Source: an uncultured Succinivibrio sp.
GTDB taxonomy: Bacteria > Pseudomonadota > Gammaproteobacteria > Enterobacterales > Succinivibrionaceae
DNA: 64,000 nucleotides
NCBI GenBank assembly: GCA_900767695.1
Contig: CAAGAC010000030.1
Span: 58,113-122,112, forward strand
Reading direction: 5' to 3'
Shown here: in pieces, positions 38,678 to 47,736 of the stretch
Layout: every line of letters begins with the position of its first letter
How positions within the stretch are numbered: the stretch's first letter is position 1
Program-made: the position numbers and the translations under genes
Notes under the pieces: model-generated
Databases searched by the model: none
What the model was told of the DNA's origin: nothing
The model's input: the letters and a program-made list of their open reading frames with translations, nothing else

Positions 38678-39463
38678 TCAGTGCGTTAGGAAGGGGTCGA
38701 CGGCCTTGGCAAAGGCTTCTGGCTCGGTGATGAAGGGCATGTGGGCCGAGTGCTCGAGGATCAGGCACTCGCTCTGGCGCCTCCGGCCCATGATCTCCGC
38801 CTGCTCCCTGGGCACCAGCAGGTCAAGCCCCCCGAAGACGTGGAGCGCCGGGTTTTCCATGCGCATGAAGTCCTCGCGCTCGTCCAGTCCTGACATGAAG
38901 TCCACCCCGGCCTTGAGCACGCTGTATGGCGGCAGCTTGAAGGATTCGAGGCACCTGGCGATGCGGTCGCCCCCGAGGCCGTGGCGCTGCGCGGCGTAGA
39001 AGATGGCGATGAGGTGCGGCGCGGCCTTTGGGGTGAAGCTCTCAAGGAGCTTCCTGCAGTAGCGCTCGCCAAGCCCGGGGTTTCCCGGGGAGTTCGGAAA
39101 GCGCGGGCTGCCGCAGACCGTGATGAGCCTGCCCTTGAACATCCCGCGCGCGCACAGGGCAATCCCAAGCAGGGTCGAGAGCGACCAGCACATGAGATCG
39201 CAGCCTTCAGGCAGCGATGCGCAAAGCAGGTCAACCGTGAGATCGAAGTCGGGCGCCGCGTCGGCAAGAGAGGCGCTGCGGCCGTAGCCTGGGAGATCGA
39301 GAAGGTAGACGCGCCTGTCCGGGAACAGGGCGGGGATGCAGGAGGTGAAGGACGAGTCGGCGGCCCAGCCGTGGATCACGGCAAGGGGCCGCCCGCTGAT
39401 CGGGCCAGAGGCCAGGAAGCCGAGCTTGCGCCCGGCTTCCCTGCGGCGGCAGCCGTCAGACAT
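38678..39463 (-). CDS. bioH: Pimeloyl-ACP methyl ester esterase BioH
   Basis: BioH cleaves the methyl ester of pimeloyl-ACP, finishing the biotin precursor chain. The 261-residue alpha/beta hydrolase has the oxyanion segment [18 protein letters not shown], the nucleophile Ser94 in CWSLST, Asp214 in GGLDLLVP and His241 in HSAHMPF. These align with BioH motifs GWSLGG, DSLVP and AAHAPF (recalled). Its start overlaps the ribB stop by 8 bp. The other biotin genes are not in this window. Confidence 0.85.
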   Translation of the reverse strand: MSDGCRRREAGRKLGFLASGPISGRPLAVIHGWAADSSFTSCIPALFPDRRVYLLDLPGYGRSASLADAAPDFDLTVDLLCASLPEGCDLMCWSLSTLLGIALCARGMFKGRLITVCGSPRFPNSPGNPGLGERYCRKLLESFTPKAAPHLIAIFYAAQRHGLGGDRIARCLESFKLPPYSVLKAGVDFMSGLDEREDFMRMENPALHVFGGLDLLVPREQAEIMGRRRQSECLILEHSAHMPFITEPEAFAKAVDPFLTH

Positions 39464-40106
39464 TGTGCTTTTCGCGGTACTTGATGAGATCCGAGATGGT
39501 GACTGCGGTGAGATCGTGCTCGAGCGCGAAGTTGACGACGCGCGGGAGCTTGGCCATCAGCCCGTCGGGCGCGCAGAGCTCGCAGAGCACGCCGGCAGGC
39601 TCAAGCCCAGCAAGGCGGGCAAAGTCCACCGAAGCCTCGGTGTGGCCGTCGCGCTCGAGCACGCCGCCGTCCTTGGCAATCAGCGGGAAGGTGTGGCCAG
39701 GGGCCACGAGATCGGAGGGCTTGCCCTCGGGGTTTATCACGGCGCGTACGGCCTTGACGCGGTCGGGCGCGGAGACGCCGGTGGTGACGCCCTCAGCCGC
39801 GTCGACCGAGACGGTGAAGGCGGTGCCGTAGGTCGAGGTGTTGTGGGAGACCATGAGGTTGAGCCCCATGCGCTTTGCCTGCGCCTCGTGGATGCAGACG
39901 CAGACGATCCCCGAGCACTCGCGGATCATGAACGCCATCTGGGCGTCGGTGATGGTCTGCGCCGCGAAGATCAGATCGCCTTCGTTCTCGCGGTCCTCGT
40001 TGTCGGCGACCATGATGCCGCGGCCCTTGCGCAACGCCTCGAGCGCAGCCTCGACGCGCTCGTCGCTGTCGGAGCCGAATACTTCAAGCAGGCTTTTCCT
40101 TGACAT
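39456..40106 (-). CDS. ribB: 3,4-dihydroxy-2-butanone 4-phosphate synthase RibB
   Basis: RibB makes the four-carbon riboflavin precursor from ribulose 5-phosphate. The 216-residue protein is a single-domain enzyme (E. coli 217) with the acidic loop [11 protein letters not shown], the [13 protein letters not shown] segment and [15 protein letters not shown] used the ATG at 40106. The upstream gap of 67 bp is too short for an FMN riboswitch. Overlaps bioH by 8 bp. Confidence 0.96.
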   Translation of the reverse strand: MSRKSLLEVFGSDSDERVEAALEALRKGRGIMVADNEDRENEGDLIFAAQTITDAQMAFMIRECSGIVCVCIHEAQAKRMGLNLMVSHNTSTYGTAFTVSVDAAEGVTTGVSAPDRVKAVRAVINPEGKPSDLVAPGHTFPLIAKDGGVLERDGHTEASVDFARLAGLEPAGVLCELCAPDGLMAKLPRVVNFALEHDLTAVTISDLIKYREKHNV

Positions 40107-40173
40107 TGTTGTTCTCTCGTATAAGTCAGAAAGGTGTATTGAATTATATCTTGAAACGCAAATTCCAAGCCTT

Positions 40174-41385
40174 TCAGGGATTGAGCGCCTTCTCCTTCGG
40201 ATCCTTGAGCATCGCGAGCACGGCCATGCCGACGGCAAGCGCCGGCAGCACGGTCACGGCAAAGCCAGCCTGCAGACCGATCACGTCGCCGATGGCGCCG
40301 GTGATGACCGAGAGCATGTAGCCGATGCCGAAGGTGAAGCCGAGCATCATCGAGGTGGCGAACGCCGCGGCCTGGCGCGAGAGCAGGCGCTCGGACCAGA
40401 CGATGGCCGCCGGGGTCGAGCCGTAGAGGCCTGCGCCGGTCATGAAGAGCGCGACGACCGAGAGCGCGCTCAGGTCGGCGCGCCACAGGAAGATGGCGCA
40501 GAAGATCAGGGACACGACGTACGAGCCCATGATGATCTTTTTGAGGCCGACGCGCATCGCCGCGCCGCCCACCGCAAGGCCTCCGGTCGCGGTGCCCAGG
40601 AGCATGACCATCGAGGCCGAGGCGCTATGGACGCTGTCAAAGCCGTGGGAGGAGAGCAGGAGCGGCAGGTACATGATGAACGCGCAGTAGCACCACGAGC
40701 GCAGCCCGACGCTCAGCGTCAGCAGCATGAAGTCGCGGTTGCGCAGGATGTCGCGGGCGCTCGGCAGCTCGGCAACCGCGCCGGGCGAGGTGCGGCGCAC
40801 GTGCAGGCGGCGCATGCAGATGAGGGCGGCGGTGAGCACTGCAGGAAGCGAGAGCCAGGGCAGGCTCTCGCCGCTGAAGTGGTCGAGGAAGATCGCGACG
40901 ATCACCGGCGCTATGGCAAAGCCGATGTTGCCGCCTGCGATGAAGATCGAGGTCGCGAGCACGTCGCGGCCCTTGGGCGCGACCTGCGGGACGATGCCGC
41001 CTGCGACCGGGTGGAAGCCCGAGGAGCAGAAGCCCGAGAGCAGGATGATCGCAAGCAGTAGCCACACCGAGTTCACGAGCGTCACCGCGCACGCGAAGAT
41101 GGCTCCGGTGAGGATCGAGGCGGGCATGATCCAGCCTATGCCGTGGCGGTCGGCGTAGAGGCCGATGGGCGGCTGGAGGAAGCTTGCCACGACCTGGAAG
41201 GCCATGAAGAGCGCGCCGCACTCGGAGTAGGAGAGGCCGAAGCGCCTTGCGAGCATCGGCAGCAGGATGGGCAGGATGTCGCAGAAGAAGTCGCTCATGA
41301 AGTGGCCGCAGCCCATGAGCAGGACGTTGCCCCAGCCGCGTTCAGGCCCGCGCGGCGCGGGAACTGAAATTGCGCTCACTGGCAT
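40174..41385 (-). CDS. MFS transporter, fosmidomycin-resistance (Fsr)-like
   Basis: The 403-residue protein has about 12 membrane helices of the major facilitator superfamily. [38 protein letters not shown] and GFHPVAGG resemble E. coli Fsr (HLLNDMIQ, FQLASSLLQPVVGYWTDK and FHPESS, recalled). It is probably a drug or metabolite exporter; substrate unknown. It ends 67 bp before ribB and its start overlaps the hslO 3' end by 10 bp. Confidence 0.82.
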   Translation of the reverse strand: MPVSAISVPAPRGPERGWGNVLLMGCGHFMSDFFCDILPILLPMLARRFGLSYSECGALFMAFQVVASFLQPPIGLYADRHGIGWIMPASILTGAIFACAVTLVNSVWLLLAIILLSGFCSSGFHPVAGGIVPQVAPKGRDVLATSIFIAGGNIGFAIAPVIVAIFLDHFSGESLPWLSLPAVLTAALICMRRLHVRRTSPGAVAELPSARDILRNRDFMLLTLSVGLRSWCYCAFIMYLPLLLSSHGFDSVHSASASMVMLLGTATGGLAVGGAAMRVGLKKIIMGSYVVSLIFCAIFLWRADLSALSVVALFMTGAGLYGSTPAAIVWSERLLSRQAAAFATSMMLGFTFGIGYMLSVITGAIGDVIGLQAGFAVTVLPALAVGMAVLAMLKDPKEKALNP

Positions 41386-42278
41386 GACCTCGCGCGCAGG
41401 GCCTCAAGCTCGGCCTTGGTGAACTCGTACTCGCGCCCGCAGTGCTGGCAGGTCATTCTCGCCCCGCCCTGCTCGCTGATGATGGCCTCGAGCTCGCGCG
41501 GATCCATGCTCATGAGCGCGTTCTCGCAGCGCGCCTTCGAGCAGATGCAGCGGAAGGCGACCTTGCGCGAGGGCAGGAGCCTCACCACCTCGTGGGCAAA
41601 GAGCCTTGAGAGGATGTCGGTGATGGAGAGCTGCCAGAGCTCGCCTGCGGTGATGGTCGAGGCGAGCACCGAGAGGTGGTCGAGCGAGTCCTGGTTGCCC
41701 GGAACCTCGGGGATCACCTGGAGCATGATCCCGCCTGCGGCCTCGTGCTGGGGATCGCTTTTTATGAAGAACCTCGTGGGCAGCTGCGCCGAGTCCCTGA
41801 AGTAGTTCTCAAGGGCGCCTGCGACAGACTCGGTGCCAAGCGGCACGATGCCCTGCCAGCGGTCCTTCGCGTCCCCCTCGGGGAAGATGGTGATCGCAAG
41901 CACCCCGTCCTGCCCTGCAAGCGAGGCGAACGGGAGGCCGTCGGGGCAGGGGATCGCCGGATCGAGGCTTGCCGATCCGTAGAAGGTGCCGTCGGGCCTG
42001 GTGTTGATGAGCGCGAACTTGAGCGGCGAGCCGCTGCCGCTCCTTATCTGGAGCATGACCTCAGAGCCGTCCTTCAGCGTCGCGCAGAAAAGCTGCGAGG
42101 CCGCCGCAAGGTCGAGCATCAGCGACTTGACGCAGGCGGGGTAGGAGTGGGGCTTTAAGAGCTCGGCGCAGGGCTCGTGCATGTGCAGGATCTCCCCGCG
42201 CACGCCCTTGTGGTTGTCGAAGAGGAAGCGCAGCAGGCTGTCGCAGTCTTCGGCAAAGGCTGGATTGGTGTCGGTCAT
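41376..42278 (-). CDS. hslO: Redox-regulated chaperone Hsp33
   Basis: Hsp33 is a holdase activated by oxidation of its zinc-bound cysteines. The 300-residue protein begins MTDTNPAFAEDCDSLLRFLF and contains the zinc cysteines in FRCICSKARC (a CxC) and MTCQHCGREY (CxxC) near the C-terminus. Upstream in-frame sequence belongs to hslR read in another frame. The ATG overlaps the hslR stop by 4 bp (ATGA), the classical hslRO pairing. Confidence 0.96.
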   Translation of the reverse strand: MTDTNPAFAEDCDSLLRFLFDNHKGVRGEILHMHEPCAELLKPHSYPACVKSLMLDLAAASQLFCATLKDGSEVMLQIRSGSGSPLKFALINTRPDGTFYGSASLDPAIPCPDGLPFASLAGQDGVLAITIFPEGDAKDRWQGIVPLGTESVAGALENYFRDSAQLPTRFFIKSDPQHEAAGGIMLQVIPEVPGNQDSLDHLSVLASTITAGELWQLSITDILSRLFAHEVVRLLPSRKVAFRCICSKARCENALMSMDPRELEAIISEQGGARMTCQHCGREYEFTKAELEALRARSCQ

Positions 42279-42679
42279 TTGCTGTATCCGCCGTACTTGA
42301 TGGAAAGCAGCGCCCTGCGCTCCTTCTTGCTCGGACGCGAGTCGGGATGGGGCGCGAGGAGGGCGTTCATCTTGAGCTGGGCTATCTGCCTCTCGCGCGA
42401 GGCCGCGCCTTCCTCGGTCTCGCGGTAGAGCTTGCAAGCCTCGCTTGCGGGGCCGCGCACGTCGGAGATGCCGGTCACCTCGACCTCGATGCGCAGGTTG
42501 CCCTTGAGGAGCCTCACCAGCGCCCCGATCTCCACGGTGCGCGCTGGCTTGGCCCTGGTTCCGTTGTAGTCGACCTTGCCGCCTTCGATCATCTCGCGGG
42601 CGATGCTGCGGGTCTTGTAGAACCTGGCGGCCCACAGCCACTTGTCCAGGCGCACTGCGCCGGCGGGATCTTTTGTCAT
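42275..42679 (-). CDS. hslR: Heat-shock protein 15 (HslR), S4-domain ribosome rescue factor
   Basis: Hsp15 binds 50S subunits that carry a stalled nascent chain after premature dissociation and recycles them. The 134-residue basic protein has an N-terminal S4 RNA-binding domain (VRLDKWLWAARFYKTRS, residues 9-25) and a charged C-terminal helix. It is translationally coupled to hslO and divergent from nudE, which is near hslR in E. coli too. Confidence 0.95.
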   Translation of the reverse strand: MTKDPAGAVRLDKWLWAARFYKTRSIAREMIEGGKVDYNGTRAKPARTVEIGALVRLLKGNLRIEVEVTGISDVRGPASEACKLYRETEEGAASRERQIAQLKMNALLAPHPDSRPSKKERRALLSIKYGGYSK

Positions 42680-42756
42680 CTTGCTGTGTCCGGATGGACG
42701 GTATTTGGTATCGTGCTAAACAACAGCGGAAGTATAGCAGGAACATGGGGATCTGA

Positions 42757-43338
42757 ATGGAGATCGGGGATTTGCCAAGGCTTCAGGAGCGCGTCCCGAA
42801 GGTGCTCGCAAGCCGCAGGAAGAAGGTGTCGAGGTTCTTCACGGTCGAGGAGCTCGATCTGAGGTTCTCAAACGGTGAGGAGCGCACCTACGAGAGGCTT
42901 GTCGGCGGCAACGGCGCCGTGGAGATAGTCCCATGGGACGGGAGGAACTTCCTGATGACCGCCGAGTACGCCTGCGGCTTTGAAAGCTACGAGCTTGGCT
43001 TCGTCAAAGGAAAGATAGACAAGGGCGAGACCCCCGAGCAGGCCTGCGAGCGCGAGCTTGAGGAGGAGATAGGCTACGGCTTTCGCGACTGCATCAAGCT
43101 CAAGGACGTCATGAAGGTGGCCCCGGGCATGCTCTCGCTGCGCATGCACACCTTCCTGTGCACCGGGATCTTCGAGAAGAAGCTCGACACCGGCGACGAG
43201 CCCGAACCCATCGATCTCGTGAAGGTCTCCCCAGAGCAGGCGAGGCAGCTCATCTTCGACCCGTCATCCCCGCTTACCGAGTCCCGCGCGATCGCCTGCC
43301 TGACCCTGGCGATGCACGCGCTGGGCATGCTCGGATGA
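42757..43338 (+). CDS. nudE: ADP compounds hydrolase NudE
   Basis: NudE is a Nudix enzyme that cleaves ADP-ribose, NADH and diadenosine polyphosphates. The 193-residue protein shows the Nudix box G85-x5-E91-x7-R99-E100-L-E-E-E-I-G-Y107. The LPRLQERVPKVLASRR N-terminus and the ELGFVKGKIDKG segment agree with NudE. The igaA gene found between nudE and hslR in E. coli is absent; the two genes here are directly divergent. Confidence 0.92.
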   Translation: MEIGDLPRLQERVPKVLASRRKKVSRFFTVEELDLRFSNGEERTYERLVGGNGAVEIVPWDGRNFLMTAEYACGFESYELGFVKGKIDKGETPEQACERELEEEIGYGFRDCIKLKDVMKVAPGMLSLRMHTFLCTGIFEKKLDTGDEPEPIDLVKVSPEQARQLIFDPSSPLTESRAIACLTLAMHALGMLG

Positions 43339-43359
43339 GCGTGCTTTTTTTATGAGCGC

Positions 43360-43393
43360 AACCGCCCGCGGCCGCACCCCGCGGGCGGTTTTT
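43360..43393 (+). terminator. Terminator of nudE
   Basis: AACCGCCCGCG (43360-43370) pairs with CGCGGGCGGTT (43380-43390), with T residues to 43393. A TAATAT -10-like element (43396-43401) for argF follows directly. Confidence 0.85.
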
Positions 43394-43493
43394 GCTAATA
43401 TGGGCTTCGTTGTTTGTTTTTTTAAAGAGAACAGCGGGCAGTCCTGGAAGGAAGGGATGCGGCGGCTGTTCTTTTGATTTTTCCGGAGTGGAC

Positions 43494-44402
43494 ATGCTTC
43501 ATCTTTTAACCGGCTTTGAGTTCGACCAGGACGGGTATCTGGAGATCCTCGACACGGCATCTGCCATGAAGAAGGATCCGCGGAAGTACTCGCAGGTGCT
43601 CGCCGGCCGCAGCGGCGCGATCATGTTCGAGAAGCCCTCGCTTCGCACCAGGACCACCTTCGAGCTTGCCTTCTACCGCTTAGGCGGCCACGGCATCTAC
43701 CTCGACCTGCAGAACGGCGATCTCGGCAAGCGCGAGACCATCGGCGACTACGCGCGCAACCTCTCCCGCTGGGTCGACTGCCTCGTGGGCAGGGTCTACT
43801 CGCAGCGCACCCTCGAGGAGCTTGCCAAGTACGGCTCCGTGCCGGTCATCAACGCGCTCTCCGACCTCTACCATCCGGCGCAGGCCATGGCCGACTACCT
43901 GACCGTGCGCGAGCACCTGGGCCGCCTCAAGGGCGTCAACCTCTGCTACGCCGGCGACGGCAACAACGTCACCAACTCGCTCCTGGTCGCAGGAGCGACG
44001 CTGGGCGTCAACGTCAGCTGCTGCGTGCCCGAGGGCTGCGGCCCCGACGTGCAGATCTACACCAGGGCCCGCGAGATCGCCAGGAAGAACGGCTGCGAGC
44101 TCAAGGTCTTCAACGATCCCTCCCTCATCAAGGGGATGGACGTGCTCTACACCGACACCTGGGTCTCCATGGGCGACAACACCCCGCTGGACAGCGTGCG
44201 CAAGAAGTACATGCCCTACCAGATCAATGAGGCCCTGGTCGAGCAGTCGGGCGCGCAGATCGTCCTGCACTGCCTGCCTGCCCACCGCAACTACGAGATC
44301 ACCGACGAAGTCATGGACGGCCCCAAGAGCGTCGTCTTCGACGAGGCGGAGAACCGCCTGCACATCCACATGGCAGTGCTTTCAAAGTTAATCAGCGCTT
44401 GA
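43494..44402 (+). CDS. argF: Ornithine carbamoyltransferase ArgF
   Basis: ArgF condenses ornithine and carbamoyl phosphate to citrulline. The 302-residue protein is the short anabolic type. The carbamoyl-phosphate loop reads SLRTR (49-53) instead of STRTR, and the second motif is HPAQ (127-130) instead of HPCQ; the ornithine motif HCLPAHR is intact. The ATG at 43494 has CGGAG 5 nt upstream. First gene of an argF-argG unit. Linkage to argG and argH supports OTC over other transcarbamylases. Confidence 0.9.
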   Translation: MLHLLTGFEFDQDGYLEILDTASAMKKDPRKYSQVLAGRSGAIMFEKPSLRTRTTFELAFYRLGGHGIYLDLQNGDLGKRETIGDYARNLSRWVDCLVGRVYSQRTLEELAKYGSVPVINALSDLYHPAQAMADYLTVREHLGRLKGVNLCYAGDGNNVTNSLLVAGATLGVNVSCCVPEGCGPDVQIYTRAREIARKNGCELKVFNDPSLIKGMDVLYTDTWVSMGDNTPLDSVRKKYMPYQINEALVEQSGAQIVLHCLPAHRNYEITDEVMDGPKSVVFDEAENRLHIHMAVLSKLISA

Positions 44403-44412
44403 GGAAATGAAA

Positions 44413-45645
44413 ATGTCAGACAGCATCAACAAGAAGTACAAGAAAGTCCTGCTCGCCTACTCCGGCGGGCTCGACACTTCGACCATCGTGCCGTGGCTCA
44501 AGGAGAACTTCGGCTGCGAGGTGATCTGCTTCGTCGCCGACGTCGGCCAGGAGCGCGATGATCTCGACGGCATCGAGGAGAAGGCCAAGGCCTCCGGCGC
44601 CAGCAAGTGCATCATCAAGGATCTCCGCGAGGAGTTCGTCCGCGACTACGTCTTCGAGATGATGAAGACCGGCGCCCTTTACGAGGGCACCTACCTGCTC
44701 GGCACCGCCATCGCCCGCCCGGTGATCGCCAAGGCCATGGTCGAGGCCGCCCTCGCCGAGGGCGCCGATGCCGTCGCCCACGGCGCTACCGGCAAGGGCA
44801 ACGACCAGGTCAGGTTCGAGAGCGCGGTCGCCGCGCTGGCTCCGCAGCTCGACGTCATCGCCCCGTGGAGGATCTGGAACCTGAAGTCCCGCGAGGAGCT
44901 CCTGGCCTACCTCAACGAGCGCCACATCCCCTGCAAGGCCACCCTCAAGAAGATCTACAGCCGCGACGCGAACTGTCTGCACATCTCCACCGAGGGCGGC
45001 GAGCTCGAGCACACCTGGAACGCCCCTTCGGAGAACGTCTGGGTCTGGACCACCGATCCAGAGAAGGCTCCGGACAAGCCCGAGTACCACGAGCTCACCA
45101 TCAAGGACGGCGAGGTCACCGCGGTCGACGGCAAGGAGATGACACCCTACCAGGTCCTCGACCTGCTCAACACCTATGGCGCCCGCAACGGCGTCGGCAG
45201 GATCGACATCACCGAGAACCGCCTCGTCGGCATGAAGTCCCGCGGCTGCTACGAGACCCCGGGCGGCACCATCATCTACCAGGCCCTCCGCGCGGTCGAG
45301 CAGCTGGTCCTGGACAAGTCCACCCGCGAGTTCCGCGAGAAGCTCGCTGTCGACTTCTCCCAGCTCGTCTATGACGGCCGCTGGTTCACCAGGCTCCGCG
45401 AGATCCTCGAGGCTGCCGCCGACGAGCTCGCGCACGACGTCAACGGCAAGGTCGTGGTCAAGCTCTACAAGGGCAACGTCATGGTCACCCAGAAGGACTC
45501 GCCCAACAGCCTGTTCAACTTCGACTTCGTGACCTTCGGCGCCGACCACGTCTACAGCCAGCACGACGCCGAGGGCTTCATCCGCCTGTACTCGCTGCCG
45601 GCGAGGATCCGCGCGATCAACGCCAAGGCCAGGGAAGGCAAGTAA
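44413..45645 (+). CDS. argG: Argininosuccinate synthase ArgG
   Basis: ArgG joins citrulline and aspartate using ATP. The 410-residue protein has the PP-loop AYSGGLDTS at 15-23 and the [13 protein letters not shown] segment. It is of the roughly 400-residue type rather than the 447-residue type of E. coli. GAGGAA lies 6 nt upstream of the ATG at 44413, so I prefer it to the ATG at 44407 that abuts the ribosome site. Begins 10 bp after argF. Confidence 0.97.
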   Translation: MSDSINKKYKKVLLAYSGGLDTSTIVPWLKENFGCEVICFVADVGQERDDLDGIEEKAKASGASKCIIKDLREEFVRDYVFEMMKTGALYEGTYLLGTAIARPVIAKAMVEAALAEGADAVAHGATGKGNDQVRFESAVAALAPQLDVIAPWRIWNLKSREELLAYLNERHIPCKATLKKIYSRDANCLHISTEGGELEHTWNAPSENVWVWTTDPEKAPDKPEYHELTIKDGEVTAVDGKEMTPYQVLDLLNTYGARNGVGRIDITENRLVGMKSRGCYETPGGTIIYQALRAVEQLVLDKSTREFREKLAVDFSQLVYDGRWFTRLREILEAAADELAHDVNGKVVVKLYKGNVMVTQKDSPNSLFNFDFVTFGADHVYSQHDAEGFIRLYSLPARIRAINAKAREGK

Positions 45646-45669
45646 GCCCTCCGCATGAAGGCTTGAATG

Positions 45670-45693
45670 CGGCGCCCTGCGGGGCGCCGTTTT
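45670..45693 (+). terminator. Terminator of argF-argG
   Basis: CGGCGCCC (45670-45677) pairs with GGGCGCCG (45682-45689), loop TGCG, followed by four T residues. Confidence 0.75.
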
Positions 45694-45724
45694 GCTGTGC
45701 GGCGCCCAAAGCGGAGCCGCCGTC

Positions 45725-45733
45725 TGCTATATT
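45725..45733 (+). promoter_or_regulatory. Extended -10 promoter for argH
   Basis: TGCTATATT is an extended -10; transcription would start near 45740, at the base of the hairpin 45739-45762. Confidence 0.4.
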
Positions 45734-45738
45734 TGAGG

Positions 45739-45762
45739 CCGCGCCGCACCGGCGCGGTTTTT
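45739..45762 (+). terminator. Second hairpin with T-tract in front of argH
   Basis: CCGCGCCG (45739-45746) pairs with CGGCGCGG (45750-45757) across CAC, followed by five T residues. It is either a second terminator for argG or a structure at the 5' end of the argH mRNA. Confidence 0.7.
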
Positions 45763-45795
45763 CGATGAATGGCGCCTTGGGCGCGGGAGAATGCT

Positions 45796-47181
45796 ATGGC
45801 CTTATGGGGCGGCAGGTTCAAGGAAGGACCTGATGAGAGATTCAAGAACTACAACGACTCGCTGAAGTTCGACTACCGGATGGCGCTCGAGGACATCGAG
45901 GGCTCCGAGTGCTGGGCCGACGCCATCCACGAGGCCGGCGTGCTCACCGACGACGAGTGCGCGCGCCTGAAGCAGGCCCTTGCCGAACTGCACAAGGAGG
46001 CCGAGGATGACATCCACTCCATCGCCTCCGCCGGCGACGAGGACATCCACTCGTACGTCGAGCGCCGCCTCATCGAAAAGGTCGGCGATCTGGGCAAGAA
46101 GCTCCACACCGGCCGCAGCCGCAACGATCAGGTGGCGCTGGATCTCAAGCTCTGGTGCCGCAAGGCCGCGCGAGAGATAGCCAGGGCCATCGTCCATCTG
46201 GAGAAGGAGCTGCTCTCCGCCGCCGACCGCTTCCAGGGCGCGGTGTTCCCCGGCTACACCCACCTCCAGAGGGCTCAGCCGGTCACCTTCTCGCACTGGA
46301 TCCTCGCCTACCTGCAGATGTTCGAGCGCGACTACCAGCGCCTGAAGAACGCCGAGAGGCTCATGGAGACCTGCCCGCTCGGCTCGGCTGCCCTCGCAGG
46401 CACCGCCTACAGGATCGACCGCGAGAAGCTTGCCAGGGCTCTGGGCTTTGACCGCGCCACCTCCAACAGCCTCGATGCCGTGTCCGACCGCGATCACGTG
46501 ATGGAGCTGCTCTCCTGCGCCTCCATCTCGATGGTCCACCTCTCGCGCATGGCCGAGGATCTCATCATCTACAACTCCGGCGAGGCCCGCTTCGTGACCC
46601 TCTCGGACAAGGTGACCTCGGGCTCCTCGCTCATGCCCCAGAAGAAGAACCCCGACTCCCTGGAGCTCATCCGCGGCAAGTGCGGCCGCGTGGTCGGCGC
46701 CCTCACCGGCATGCTCGTCACCTGCAAGGCCCTGCCGCTTGCCTACGACAAGGATCTGCAGGAGGACAAGGAGCGCCTCTTCGACGCGGTGGACACCTGG
46801 CACGACAGCCTCTACATGGCGTCCCTAGTCTTCGAGGGGCTCAAGCTCAACACCGAGCGCGCGCTCGAGGCGGCCAAGGGCGGCTACTCGAACGCCACCG
46901 AGCTTGCCGATTACCTCGTCTCCAAGGGGATCCCCTTCCGCGAGGCCCACTCGATCGTGGGCAGGGCGGTGCTCTACGCCATCGAGCAGAAGAAGCCGCT
47001 CGAGGATCTCAGCGTCGAGGAGTTCAGAAAGTTCAGCCCTGTGGTGGGCGATGACGTCTACGCCCCGCTGCAGATAGAGAGCATCCTTGCAAAGCGCGAC
47101 ATCAAGGGCGGCACCGCCCCCGCGCAGACTGCAAAGGAGATCGCCGCGCTCAAGGAGCTGCTCTCAAAGCGCGAGGGCTGA
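45796..47181 (+). CDS. argH: Argininosuccinate lyase ArgH
   Basis: ArgH splits argininosuccinate into arginine and fumarate. The 461-residue protein has the fumarase/aspartase-superfamily signature [15 protein letters not shown], the [11 protein letters not shown] start and HTGRSRNDQ. The ATG at 45796 has GGGAG 6 nt upstream. Two terminator-like hairpins separate it from argG, so it is likely transcribed independently. Confidence 0.97.
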   Translation: MALWGGRFKEGPDERFKNYNDSLKFDYRMALEDIEGSECWADAIHEAGVLTDDECARLKQALAELHKEAEDDIHSIASAGDEDIHSYVERRLIEKVGDLGKKLHTGRSRNDQVALDLKLWCRKAAREIARAIVHLEKELLSAADRFQGAVFPGYTHLQRAQPVTFSHWILAYLQMFERDYQRLKNAERLMETCPLGSAALAGTAYRIDREKLARALGFDRATSNSLDAVSDRDHVMELLSCASISMVHLSRMAEDLIIYNSGEARFVTLSDKVTSGSSLMPQKKNPDSLELIRGKCGRVVGALTGMLVTCKALPLAYDKDLQEDKERLFDAVDTWHDSLYMASLVFEGLKLNTERALEAAKGGYSNATELADYLVSKGIPFREAHSIVGRAVLYAIEQKKPLEDLSVEEFRKFSPVVGDDVYAPLQIESILAKRDIKGGTAPAQTAKEIAALKELLSKREG

Positions 47182-47211
47182 TTAGGGCTAAAGCTATATC
47201 GCCATAAGCAG

Positions 47212-47246
47212 GCAGGCGGCGCCGGGAAACCGGTGCCGCCTGCTTT
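47212..47246 (+). terminator. Terminator of argH
   Basis: A 14-bp stem with one G-U pair (47212-47225 with 47230-47243) and a GAAA tetraloop is followed by TTT. It lies between convergent argH and dut. Confidence 0.75.
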
Positions 47247-47265
47247 GTCTTTGGCGCCTTGAAGC

Positions 47266-47736
47266 TCAGGAACGCCCGGTCGAGCCGAAGCCAGCGGTGC
47301 CTCGCTCGGATGACTCGGCGAACTCGTCGCAGACCTCGAATCTGGGTGAGAGCACCGGCATGAAGACCATCTGCGCGATGCGGTCGCCGGGGTTCACCGT
47401 GAACGGGGCCCTGGAGCGGTTCCAGAGCGGCACGGTGATCGGCCCCTGGTAGTCCGAGTCGATAATACCGGTGAGGTTGCCAAGCACGATGCCGCTCCTG
47501 GAGCCAAGGCCCGAGCGCGGGAAGATGCAGGCGCAGACGCCGCTGTCTCCGATGTGCATGGCAAAGCCGGCGCTCACGCTGAAGACCTCGCCCGGCTCCA
47601 TCACGTGGGGACTGTCGATCATCGCGCGCAGATCGACTCCCGCCGAGCCTGCGGTCGCAGGCGAGGGCAGGGGGTACTCGGTCCCCAGGCGCGGATCGAG
47701 GATCTTCAGCTTCACAGGAAGGGGCCTTGCGCTCAT
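47266..47736 (-). CDS. dut: dUTP diphosphatase Dut
   Basis: Dut removes dUTP, preventing uracil in DNA and supplying dUMP for thymidylate. The 156-residue trimeric-type enzyme shows all five motifs: AGSAGVDL, PRSGLGSRSG, GNLTGIIDSDYQG, GDRIAQMVF and RGTAGFGSTG at the C-terminus. The ATG overlaps the coaBC stop by 4 bp, the usual coaBC-dut arrangement. Confidence 0.97.
   Translation of the reverse strand: MSARPLPVKLKILDPRLGTEYPLPSPATAGSAGVDLRAMIDSPHVMEPGEVFSVSAGFAMHIGDSGVCACIFPRSGLGSRSGIVLGNLTGIIDSDYQGPITVPLWNRSRAPFTVNPGDRIAQMVFMPVLSPRFEVCDEFAESSERGTAGFGSTGRS

Noticed and set aside
40107..40173. FMN riboswitch upstream of ribB
   Set aside because: Only 67 bp separate ribB from the preceding gene, too short for an RFN element, and no conserved helices were seen.
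44416..45564. Long antisense open frame opposite argG (382 codons)
   Set aside because: A by-product of GC-rich codon bias; the same effect appears opposite uvrA, gpmI and pckA. The argG frame has all family motifs.
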